Assembly (NCBI GenBank): GCA_003552275.1
Contig: PUKL01000011.1
Coordinates: forward strand, 1 to 6,409
Source: Mollicutes bacterium
GTDB lineage: Bacteria; Bacillota_I; Bacilli_A; Izemoplasmatales; Izemoplasmataceae
Direction of reading: 5' to 3'
Length of the DNA stretch: 6,409 bases
Both the position numbers and the translations under genes were made by a program. Positions 1 through 6,020 of this stretch are shown one piece after another; position 1 is the first letter of the stretch; every line of letters begins with the position of its first letter. Under the pieces are notes generated by a model. It was not told the origin of the DNA and did not search any database. It saw nothing but the letters and a program-made list of their open reading frames with translations.

Positions 1-1382
1 CTTGTCCAAAGGGCCACTCTATTGGAAAACATGCGTTCATACCCGTCCAACATCTTGATTCGTGCGGCTTGATCGGGGGTTGCATACTCTCCTTTGTAAT
101 CGGTGACCTTGAGACCTTCCTCATGAATATACACATTGAAGTCCCCATGATATACCCGGACTCTATAGATATGTATCTCAACCCGGGTTATGCGGATATC
201 TTCATAGGCTTCATCCGCGAACCTGTAATCCTCATCTTCCACCCCCGTCATCTCCAGTTCTTCTCCTTCCAGGGTGTAGAAGAAAAGTCTGTTCTCTCTG
301 TATTCCATCACAAAGCTCGCCTTTTCGGTTATCACCGTGAGGGTGTCCCCTTCGATTTTCACCGTATCAAAATGAACCGTCTCTTTCGCCCTTTCTCTGT
401 CTGCAACCGGATTGAGTCTTGTGAGCTCCCGCATGACTCTGCCGTCCGAGATCTCATTCAGTCCATACCCCACAAGAACAAGCAATACAAACGGCAAAAC
501 TGCCTTGATGGGCCGTTTGATAAAAATCCTCCGAAACATCACAAGCATCAAGAGAAAGGCGCTTACGGTGCCCACCATGCCGGCACGGGAGTTGGATCCG
601 AAACCGACAAACACCATGAGCCCGAAGAAACCAAGCGCCAGCAGCCATTGCCAAGGTTTCTTCGCATAAAGATAGAGAGCGAAGCTGAAGGGAATCATCA
701 GCGCGGCGAAACTGCCGACGAAGTTGGTGTTGTACATCGTCGCATAGACGGTGTATTGCCCGAAGCGGAATTCCATATGGTCGGCGATGCTTTCCAGTTC
801 CGGCGGCAGGATCAGCCGGCTGCCGAAGGCCGTGCGGAAAAAATCGTGGCCCAGATATTGCGTGATGGCGAGAATCCCGACCATAATCCCGACAAAGACA
901 TAGGAGCCGACGAGGACATGGAGGTGCTTGTCGGAACGGACCAAGTTGAAGACCAACAAGACGACCAACACATAGCCCACCAACACAAAGACCCCCTGAT
1001 ACATGTCCATCATGCCCAGGGTGCTGATGGACTTCTCAGGGGAGAAGATATAGGATAGCAACACAAACAAGACATACACCCCTAGGGGGATATAGATCCG
1101 CGATCGATGCAAAGCATAAGTCCGTCGCCAGACCATGAAGCCGACGACGGCCACAGCGACATACGTCAAGAAAATAAAGAAGAGCGACTTATAGTAGCTG
1201 AAAAAGTCGATATGGACAGAACGCCCCCAAAAGGCGGCTTGGGCTCCGCTCAGTTCACGGATGTTGGCATACACCACCAAAGGCACGAAAGAAACCAGCA
1301 AAATCACCGGTATCATGAAAAAGACACTCAGCGATTTTTGCAATAGATAAGCCCTGCTCTTCTTGACTCTCCTTTTCGCCAT
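1..1382 (-). CDS. O-antigen ligase/polymerase-family membrane protein (Wzy/WaaL-like), C-terminus cut off by window edge
   Basis: The frame stays open for 460 codons and leaves the window, so the C-terminus is missing. The start is ATG at 1382, 18 bases after the previous gene's stop, with a weak AGGGG site (1391-1395) 8 bases upstream. I see about nine hydrophobic segments, near residues 17-38, 66-85, 95-112, 127-147, 155-175, 215-238, 245-261, 269-288 and 292-308. Residues 217-231 (MYNTNFVGSFAALMI) and GSNSRAG at 262-268 match the N-x-N-x-x-G and S-x-S-R-x-G signatures of the Wzy_C/O-antigen ligase family (PF04932). After residue 310 comes a long soluble, charged, strand-rich stretch of about 140 residues, the expected position of the large external loop. 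SNRVALW (453-459) resembles the R-x-x-x-W motif where the membrane part resumes. Family members join or transfer lipid-linked glycans outside the membrane; PglL-type members glycosylate proteins. Family is fairly sure; substrate is unknown. Confidence 0.82.
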   Translation of the reverse strand, partial: MAKRRVKKSRAYLLQKSLSVFFMIPVILLVSFVPLVVYANIRELSGAQAAFWGRSVHIDFFSYYKSLFFIFLTYVAVAVVGFMVWRRTYALHRSRIYIPLGVYVLFVLLSYIFSPEKSISTLGMMDMYQGVFVLVGYVLVVLLVFNLVRSDKHLHVLVGSYVFVGIMVGILAITQYLGHDFFRTAFGSRLILPPELESIADHMEFRFGQYTVYATMYNTNFVGSFAALMIPFSFALYLYAKKPWQWLLALGFFGLMVFVGFGSNSRAGMVGTVSAFLLMLVMFRRIFIKRPIKAVLPFVLLVLVGYGLNEISDGRVMRELTRLNPVADRERAKETVHFDTVKIEGDTLTVITEKASFVMEYRENRLFFYTLEGEELEMTGVEDEDYRFADEAYEDIRITRVEIHIYRVRVYHGDFNVYIHEEGLKVTDYKGEYATPDQAARIKMLDGYERMFSNRVALWT

Positions 1383-1400
1383 GATAAACGCCCCTACATA

Positions 1401-1766
1401 CTACAGTTCTTCCACAGGGATGATATGATAGTATCTCTCCAGCTCTTCGCCGTTCAAGGAAGCCTCGATATAGAGTCTGTCATAGGAGAAAAGCTCTTCT
1501 TTTTGTTTTTCTCCTCTCTCACTCGTCGTGAAAGAAAAACGCATCTCGACATCATAGTCACCGTTGTTTTCGACATGTTGCAGCAGTTCTTCTTGCGTCG
1601 TCCCCTCGATGACATAGAGATATTCGTCCTCCACTTGCACAAGGGATTCATCCAATGACACGATGCCGAATTCCGGATCCCGGTCCCGGTCCGGTAAAAA
1701 AAGGAGCATGAGACCGAGGGCCACGATGCCTGTCAATACGACCCCGGCAACAAGAATTCTTTTCAA
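1401..1766 (-). CDS. Small membrane-anchored protein with one copy of the lipoprotein repeat
   Basis: This is a 121-residue protein starting with TTG. GAGGTGA sits 6 bases upstream and no ATG in this frame fits better. Residues 4-24 form one hydrophobic segment behind a basic MKR start. There is no lipobox Cys, so it is a signal anchor or an uncleaved or cleaved signal peptide. Residues 38-121 are soluble, acidic and external by topology. They align by eye with the last repeat of the large lipoprotein (about 1140-1222): EYLYVIEG with LYLYVYEG, DYDVE with FYDVE, ELFSYDRLYIEA with EVFTYDKVIITA, both ending in a V-E-rich tail. It lies directly before the ligase-family gene and shares its promoter. 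Its function is unknown; it may be an accessory to that enzyme or a short surface homologue. The coding call is strong, the homology moderate. Confidence 0.8.
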   Translation of the reverse strand: MKRILVAGVVLTGIVALGLMLLFLPDRDRDPEFGIVSLDESLVQVEDEYLYVIEGTTQEELLQHVENNGDYDVEMRFSFTTSERGEKQKEELFSYDRLYIEASLNGEELERYYHIIPVEEL

Positions 1767-1772
1767 GTTCGT

Positions 1773-1779
1773 TCACCTC
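1773..1779 (-). promoter_or_regulatory. Shine-Dalgarno site that fixes a TTG start
   Basis: On the minus strand GAGGTGA is followed by 6 bases (ACGAAC) and then TTG at 1766-1764. This is the best site in the region and supports the non-ATG start of the 121-residue protein. The next in-frame residues form a proper signal-anchor N-terminus (MKRIL). Confidence 0.75.
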
Positions 1780-1797
1780 GGGTATTTGGCTATGTTC

Positions 1798-1827
1798 ATT
1801 GTAGCAAAGAGCCCAGGCAAAGTCCAA
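1798..1827 (-). promoter_or_regulatory. Sigma-A-type promoter with extended -10, for the small protein-ligase operon
   Basis: The -35 box is TTGGAC (1827-1822), then an 18-base spacer, then the -10 box TACAAT (1803-1798) preceded by TGC, an extended -10. Transcription should start near 1791, giving a leader of about 25 bases before the TTG start. It lies just after the lipoprotein terminator, so the two-gene operon can be expressed separately from the lipoprotein. Confidence 0.7.
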
Positions 1828-1871
1828 CACTAATGGTGCCTTGCCGCATCATAAAGCGAACAAGCCACAAG

Positions 1872-1901
1872 AAAAGCGGCACCCTTGCGGATGCCGCTTT
1901 T
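1872..1901 (-). terminator. Rho-independent terminator after the lipoprotein gene
   Basis: The hairpin begins 17 bases after the lipoprotein stop. AAAAGCGGCA (1901-1892) pairs perfectly with TGCCGCTTTT (1881-1872). The inner TCC/GGG extends this to 13 pairs (one U-G), closing on a GCAA tetraloop of the GNRA type. The 3' side ends TTTTCTTGT. The flanking A and T runs mean it could also act on + strand transcription. Confidence 0.8.
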
Positions 1902-1918
1902 GATCTTGTGATGTGTGA

Positions 1919-4858
1919 TTACTCTTCGGGTACTTCTACAAGACCTTTGATGACGTATGTAGCCTCAGTTGTTTCATCTTCAGCGGTGATGATGACTTTG
2001 TCGTAAGTGAACACTTCATCATTAACTTTTGCGGTTCCGGAAGAAGTGACCACTTCAACATCGTAGAAATCTGGATATTCGGCTTCAATAGCGTCAATCA
2101 GGTCTTGATATTCCACACCTTCGTAGACATAGAGGTAGAGACCGTCTACTTCATTGATGTAGTCCTCGATAGCTTCGAGGGTCGTATCGTCGCTGGGCTC
2201 AGGCTCGGGAGCTTCGCCAACGAAGAGGGTGTAGAGCTTGTACGTACCGTCTTGGGCTTCGACCCGGAGGATGTTGTAATCTTTGATGTCGCCTTCAGTC
2301 TTCAGAGACAGGTCGTTTCTGTGAACTGTGACGGCTTGGAAGTACTTCTCTTCATCGATGGCTTCGAGCAGTTCTTCAACGGTAGTGCCGTATGCAACGG
2401 TCACATCGTCGTTCTTTTCTTCGATGACTTCGCCTTCGCCTACTTCAGCTTCGATGTCAGTGTTACTAAGCTTGTCAAGCACTGTGATGAAGTAGTATTC
2501 TGTTGTTTCACCATCTTGAGCGATGACTTTGATGACATAGTCATCCAGATCAGCAGGCTCATCGTCATCGAATTCATCTTCTTCAGTGTCCCATTGTCCG
2601 AGCTCATAGGATTGGAAATGATAATCGAAATCGATGAGAGCCAAGACGTCTTCGATAGTTGTGGGAGTGCCGCGCTCTACTTCGGGATAGACTTCGATGT
2701 CTGTACCGTCAACATCGCTGATGACATCGTCTGCTTCCCATTCGAGGTCAATGACATCTTCTTTCTCGATGGTGATAGCCCAGGTTTCCTCGTCACCATC
2801 TTGAGCGACAATGATGAGTTTGTGGTCATCATCGAAAATGTCGAAGTCTTCGGCGTCAATCTCTTCTTCGTCGTCATCCCAGAGTTTGTAAGTCTGGAAG
2901 TATTTCGCAAAGTCGAATTCAGCCAAGATGTCTTCGAGCGTGACAGGATCAGAGGGAACGCCATCCTCGTCGTGGTATTGATAATTGAAGAAGATGGTGG
3001 CAGTTCCTGTTCTGTCGTAGAAGTTCGGCTCGTCGATGATTGTGGGATCATTTGTGTCTTCCTCATCAGCCCATTCGATTGTGAAGTATTTGTAGGCTTC
3101 CTCTTCATCCAGTGCGTCTTCTTGCGATTGGACAGCGATGATCAATGTGTCGAGATCGTCTTCATCCCACGGCTCATGGCCGTTGTCGCCATCATCTTGC
3201 CAGAGGAAATAGCGTTGGAAGTAGGTGTCGAAATCGATTTCCGCAAGGATGTCGTCGATATAGGTGTGGTCGATGTCGTTGTAATCTGCTTGGTCAACAA
3301 CATATTGCGTGTAGAGGACGATTTCTTTGTTATGGTTGCTGATGCTTTCAATGAAGGTTCTCTCTTCATCGATTGCAGTCAATTCTTGCGTGTCCTCAAT
3401 AACGAAATCGACTTCATAGAGTTCGTATGTTTCACCGTCTTGTGCAATGACTCTTACAACCAAATCTTCAAGTGTGGCGGGTTCACCAGCTTCGAAATCA
3501 CCGTTGTCATAGTATCCGGCTTCAACAGCGGAGACGAATCCGGTCTCGTAGACACCGGTATCGCGGATGATTTCGCCCCATACTTGCGAGAGGGTTGTTT
3601 TGGTGTCGATTTCTGTCTCGATGAGGACTTTGATGTCAGTACCGAAGACTTCGACGATTACTTCGCGATCTTCTTCATCTTTGATTGTCAGCGGTGTTTC
3701 GTCAGAAGGTTCGTCGACAAAGATGGTGTAAGTCGCTTCTTCTTCACCGTCGGCGGAAGTGATGACGACAGTGTCGCCTTTCCAGAGGCGGCCGGTTCTT
3801 TCATCGCCGTCAGCGTCATAGACAGCAATGTCACCGAGAGGCGATTCGTCGACTTTTTCCAGAGCTGCTTCAAGACCGTCTACATCCAAGTCATAGCGGA
3901 CATGGATATCTTTGTCATCAATGTTTGTGACATGTACGTCATGATCTTCAGCAACTTGGATATCGGTTTGGTCGCTGTCAGCAGATGCGAAGGTGTAAGT
4001 CGCTTCGGTTTCGCCATCTTCAGCAGTAACAACGAGTTCCAGTTCGTCTGCGATCTCTCTGATGAGATGGTCATTGCCGGGCTCGAGGATCCAATCATTA
4101 TCAGGATCATCAATGCCTTCGAATACACCACCAGCATCGAATTCCATCTCTTCGCCATCATAGTACCAAGTATAGGTCCTGACTGCCTCTTCCTCGATAG
4201 TGCCAAGGAGATATTGGAGATCAGCGTTCCAGTCGACGTGGACAGTGGTGTTGTCTACTTCAGTGATGGCTTCGTCTTCGGTGTACTTCAGTTCGACATC
4301 GTCACTCTCGACGACGCGGATGACATAAATCCGTTCAAGTTCTTCATAAGCGTCGAAAGTTACATGACCTTTGTCACCGGTGTAAAGAACAGGTTCACCT
4401 TTAGTCTCAAGTTCAGAGTTGAAGATTTCTCCGCTAATGTCGTAGTAGTCTACGTAATCTCCATCCCAGTCCAATACTCCGGGTCCATCAAGATAACCTG
4501 CAGGTGTGTCGGGACGTACCCAAATTTCGAATTCTTCATTGTCGACAGCTACGAGATTATCACCATCGTAGTCTTCATAGATGACAAGGTCCGGCAGGGG
4601 TACGTCAGTCAACTGGAATCCATAGTTTTGGGTGGTGACGCCATCCTCAGCCATGACTGTGAGATAGTAGTCGATGCCGATTTCGCCCTCTTCTACTTCT
4701 TCGGACTCGTCATCAAAGATGAGATAATCCTGTTCGAATCCTTCTTTCGATTCGATGACATCGAGGACGTCTTCGACCGTCGTGCCATAAGCGATCTCAA
4801 TGGCAGGAGGAGTGGTTACGAGAATCTCTGCAACATCATCGTCGGTGCTGGCGATTTC
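1919..4858 (-). repeat. Protein-level tandem repeats, about ten units of 85-110 residues
   Basis: Each unit runs strand, helix-like T-[VI]-E-[DE]-[VIL]-L segment, loop, then a closing strand of the form V-x-A-[QE]-D-G-x-T-x-x-Y-x-[FI]. Clear closing strands include TVMAEDGVTTQNY (311-322), VTAEDGETEATYTF, VIAQDGETYELY, VIAQDGETTEYYF and VEAQDGTYKLY. Approximate later unit boundaries are 733-843, 844-943, 944-1039, 1040-1133 and 1134-1222. Units six to nine share an F-Q element (YFQRYFLW, YFQTYKLW, HFQSYELG, YFQAVTVH), so they look most recently duplicated. The closing strand recalls the cadherin-like beta-sandwich family PF12733; that link is by eye only. Confidence 0.75.
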
Positions 4859-5587
4859 CGTGTTGTCGCTGGCATAGCGGAGCGAAGCAATATTGCCTTC
4901 GTGATCAAGTTCCATGCCGGTTACAATTTTGTCCGGTTGCAAATATGCGGCTACATCTTCAATGCCGTATGCTTCCAACGTTCCATCGGCTTGGAAGAAT
5001 CTTACGTCCTCGGCAAAGTCGAAGGCGTCACCAGCTTTTGTGATGAGTGTTTTGTCGTCCTTGATTTGGAAAATCGTGAATACTCCGACGATGGGTTCCG
5101 GATCCGGCTCGACTATGGTGATGAGTTCATAGAGGTCTACGAGCTCGTTCCATTCCTCTTCATCAGCATAGCGCCAGAGCAGTTCACCGTCGACGACGTT
5201 GAGTTCGACCTCGCGACCGTCAATGCCGTCTTCTCCGTCTTCTCCGTCTTCACCGGTGATGGCTTCCAGCGGCAAGAGGTTCAACCATTCGGTTTCACCT
5301 TCATAGCGCCATTGGATGTGGGTGTCAGAAGTCTGGAGTTCGACCTCGCGGCCGTCCTCTCCGTCTTCACCTGCGGGTCCTTCGGGTCCTTCGGGTCCTT
5401 CAGGTCCTTGGGGTCCTTCCGGTCCGGCGGGTCCAGGGTCGCCCTGGGGTCCGCGTTCTCCGGCGGGTCCTTGGGGTCCTTCGGGTCCTTCCGGTCCTTC
5501 AGGCCCTTCTTCGCCCTGACATGCTGCGGCGGCGAAGAGCAGGAAGACCATGACGGACAAAATCAGAAACCTTTTCACTTTCGTCAT
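1919..5587 (-). CDS. Giant acidic surface lipoprotein with collagen-like stalk and about ten tandem repeats
   Basis: This is a 1222-residue protein starting with ATG. Residues 1-23 are a lipoprotein signal peptide: basic MTKVKR, a hydrophobic core, then AAAC with Cys23 as the lipidation site. I see no other Cys. A Gly-X-Y stretch of 19 triplets follows (25-81), rich in GPE, GPQ and GPA. Residues 80-111 and 125-156 are paired GREVEL...WRY modules separated by five GED-type triplets. A linker domain (about 166-240) carries a DGTLEAYG...VTGMELDHEGNI pattern. From about 244 to the end are about ten degenerate repeats. Acidic residues are very abundant, roughly a third in some repeats. Codons TTA, CTA and TCA are absent from nearly the whole gene, which creates a spurious antisense frame. 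The architecture indicates a lipid-anchored rod displayed outside the membrane: adhesin, scaffold or S-layer-like component. No catalytic motif was seen, so function is inferred only. Confidence 0.93.
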   Translation of the reverse strand: MTKVKRFLILSVMVFLLFAAAACQGEEGPEGPEGPEGPQGPAGERGPQGDPGPAGPEGPQGPEGPEGPEGPAGEDGEDGREVELQTSDTHIQWRYEGETEWLNLLPLEAITGEDGEDGEDGIDGREVELNVVDGELLWRYADEEEWNELVDLYELITIVEPDPEPIVGVFTIFQIKDDKTLITKAGDAFDFAEDVRFFQADGTLEAYGIEDVAAYLQPDKIVTGMELDHEGNIASLRYASDNTEIASTDDDVAEILVTTPPAIEIAYGTTVEDVLDVIESKEGFEQDYLIFDDESEEVEEGEIGIDYYLTVMAEDGVTTQNYGFQLTDVPLPDLVIYEDYDGDNLVAVDNEEFEIWVRPDTPAGYLDGPGVLDWDGDYVDYYDISGEIFNSELETKGEPVLYTGDKGHVTFDAYEELERIYVIRVVESDDVELKYTEDEAITEVDNTTVHVDWNADLQYLLGTIEEEAVRTYTWYYDGEEMEFDAGGVFEGIDDPDNDWILEPGNDHLIREIADELELVVTAEDGETEATYTFASADSDQTDIQVAEDHDVHVTNIDDKDIHVRYDLDVDGLEAALEKVDESPLGDIAVYDADGDERTGRLWKGDTVVITSADGEEEATYTIFVDEPSDETPLTIKDEEDREVIVEVFGTDIKVLIETEIDTKTTLSQVWGEIIRDTGVYETGFVSAVEAGYYDNGDFEAGEPATLEDLVVRVIAQDGETYELYEVDFVIEDTQELTAIDEERTFIESISNHNKEIVLYTQYVVDQADYNDIDHTYIDDILAEIDFDTYFQRYFLWQDDGDNGHEPWDEDDLDTLIIAVQSQEDALDEEEAYKYFTIEWADEEDTNDPTIIDEPNFYDRTGTATIFFNYQYHDEDGVPSDPVTLEDILAEFDFAKYFQTYKLWDDDEEEIDAEDFDIFDDDHKLIIVAQDGDEETWAITIEKEDVIDLEWEADDVISDVDGTDIEVYPEVERGTPTTIEDVLALIDFDYHFQSYELGQWDTEEDEFDDDEPADLDDYVIKVIAQDGETTEYYFITVLDKLSNTDIEAEVGEGEVIEEKNDDVTVAYGTTVEELLEAIDEEKYFQAVTVHRNDLSLKTEGDIKDYNILRVEAQDGTYKLYTLFVGEAPEPEPSDDTTLEAIEDYINEVDGLYLYVYEGVEYQDLIDAIEAEYPDFYDVEVVTSSGTAKVNDEVFTYDKVIITAEDETTEATYVIKGLVEVPEE
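5345..5515 (-). repeat. Collagen-like Gly-X-Y repeat tract
   Basis: Glycine occupies every third residue from 25 to 79 (19 triplets) without a break, and Pro often follows it. At DNA level this is a run of GGTCCT/GGTCCC-type units on the opposite strand. Such tracts can form triple helices in bacterial surface proteins, which would make the lipoprotein a trimer. The tract is also prone to slippage. Confidence 0.9.
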
Positions 5588-5595
5588 ACAATCCC

Positions 5596-5628
5596 GGGTG
5601 CAATGTTCCGCACCCTTCTACCTCCTTT
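5596..5628 (-). promoter_or_regulatory. Ribosome binding site separated from the start codon by a hairpin
   Basis: The only strong Shine-Dalgarno sequence, AAAGGAGGT, lies 33 bases before the lipoprotein ATG. No usable start lies between, and an in-frame TAG overlaps the end of the site, so the ATG at 5587 is fixed. Between them GGGTGC (5615-5610) and GCACCC (5601-5596) form a perfect 6-pair hairpin with an 8-base loop. Folding it leaves 13 unpaired bases between site and start, near the workable range. Confidence 0.6.
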
Positions 5629-5647
5629 TTTTGTTGTGTATTTTTGT

Positions 5648-5676
5648 CCACAATTCGTGGTGTTCCACAATGGTGG
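5648..5676 (-). promoter_or_regulatory. Twin palindromes CCAC-N4/5-GTGG, possible operator or leader hairpins
   Basis: Two inverted repeats lie in tandem: CCAC-AATG-GTGG (+ strand 5665-5676) and CCAC-AATTC-GTGG (5648-5660). Similar flanks place equivalent points 16-17 bases apart, about one and a half helical turns. They lie upstream of the lipoprotein ribosome binding site and would overlap the start of any transcript from the weak promoter at 5677-5705. A repressor site or two small hairpins are both possible. Confidence 0.4.
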
Positions 5677-5705
5677 TGCATAAAACGTAAAAATAACATT
5701 GACAA
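5677..5705 (-). promoter_or_regulatory. Weak proximal promoter candidate for the lipoprotein gene
   Basis: TTGTCA (5705-5700) is followed by 17 bases and TATGCA (5682-5677). The -35 is good (5 of 6) but the -10 matches only TAT. It overlaps the 3' arm of the rod-shaped RNA candidate, so the TTGTCA may belong to that helix. The upstream promoter at 5821-5849 is much better. Confidence 0.3.
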
Positions 5706-5814
5706 TGCGTCTTACGTTCCTCAGGAAAGCAATTCATCCGTGTCCATTTCCTATAATCCTATCTGCGAAACGACATCCCTCCTTCCCAACGTAAAACGGC
5801 GCATTGTTAATGCT
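5689..5814 (-). ncRNA. Candidate rod-shaped structured RNA or regulatory leader
   Basis: Transcription from the promoter at 5821-5849 should begin near 5814. The transcript opens with CATTAACAATGCG (5812-5800), which pairs 12 of 13 with CGCATTGTCAATG (5709-5697). After a CCG bulge, TTTTACGTT (5796-5788) pairs fully with AACGTAAGA (5718-5710), one pair being U-G. Inside, GGAAGG pairs with CUUUCC, and UGUC-GUUUC with GAAAU-G-GACA. The helix ends in a U-rich stretch, TTATTTTT (5696-5689), so the whole resembles a terminated small RNA of about 125 nt. I recognise no known family (no SRP, 6S, T-box or common riboswitch core). A leader role before the lipoprotein is equally possible. Confidence 0.45.
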
Positions 5815-5820
5815 ATTTCC

Positions 5821-5849
5821 ATTATACATGAAGGATTTGCATTATTCAA
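5821..5849 (-). promoter_or_regulatory. Strong sigma-A-type promoter
   Basis: TTGAAT (5849-5844), a 17-base spacer and a perfect TATAAT (5826-5821). The expected start near 5814 falls within two bases of the 5' arm of the long terminal helix, which supports both the promoter and the RNA. Confidence 0.7.
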
Positions 5850-5871
5850 GAGTTTAATTGTGCGCCGTTGC

Positions 5872-5887
5872 CGGGGACTTCTCCCCG
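5872..5887 (-). other. GC-rich hairpin without U tract
   Basis: CGGGGA (5887-5882) and TCCCCG (5877-5872) form six perfect pairs around a GAAG loop. No U run follows, so it does not look like an intrinsic terminator. It may be a third domain of a transcript from the promoter at 6021-6049 or a boundary structure. Confidence 0.4.
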
Positions 5888-5922
5888 AAATGGAGCGTTT
5901 TCGTGAGATTCTTACCTTCTTC

Positions 5923-6013
5923 AGAGACCACTTCTTCCGCACCCTGCATCCGCTTGGTACGGACCGCAGGCGCCCCGGGCGGGGGCCTTCGGGCACGGAA
6001 TGGCGTCTCTTGT
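5923..6013 (-). ncRNA. Candidate three-way-junction structured RNA
   Basis: The expected start, about 6013, lies three bases before the first paired base. The closing helix pairs AGAGA (6010-6006) with UCUCU (5927-5923), CCA (6003-6001) with UGG (5930-5928), and UUCCGUGCCC (6000-5991) with GGGUGCGGAA (5944-5935). Two of these pairs are G-U on this strand and would be C-A mismatches on the other, which points to minus-strand transcription. Two hairpins branch from it: GCCCC-CGCCC-GGGGC (5986-5972) and UGC-GG-UCCG-UACCAAG-CGGA-U-GCA (5968-5945). No terminator follows directly, so the 3' end is unknown. I do not recognise the family. Confidence 0.5.
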
Positions 6014-6020
6014 ATCTTAA

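Noticed and set aside
69..1058. 329-residue + strand reading frame at the left edge
   Set aside because: It is antisense to the ligase-family membrane protein, whose minus frame shows transmembrane segments and family motifs; the + frame is low-complexity and His/Gln/Asp-rich without any domain sense.
5596..5625. T-box-like words (AGAAGGGTGCGGAAC) before the lipoprotein start
   Set aside because: The T-box core AGGGTGGNACCGCG is not matched, no specifier stem or terminator pair is evident, and the downstream gene is not an amino-acid gene.
5644..5669. DnaA-box-like words TTGTCCACA and TGTTCCACA, possible origin
   Set aside because: Only two imperfect boxes, no AT-rich unwinding region and no dnaA/dnaN neighbours; they are part of the twin CCAC palindromes.
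2105..5683. 1192-residue + strand reading frame opposite the lipoprotein
   Set aside because: It is the codon-register shadow of the real gene: its composition (F, V, I, S, D) mirrors complemented Glu/Asp codons, it has no credible ribosome binding site, and the minus frame has a signal peptide, collagen tract and regular repeats.
5697..5812. The long inverted repeat read as a small mobile element (MITE-like)
   Set aside because: No flanking target duplication was found, and the promoter, internal pairing and U-rich end fit an RNA better.
5857..5952. Minus-strand 31-codon frame starting with ATG (MQGAEEVV..., ending ATAHN)
   Set aside because: It reads like a protein but has no Shine-Dalgarno and its start is inside a hairpin of the structured RNA candidate.
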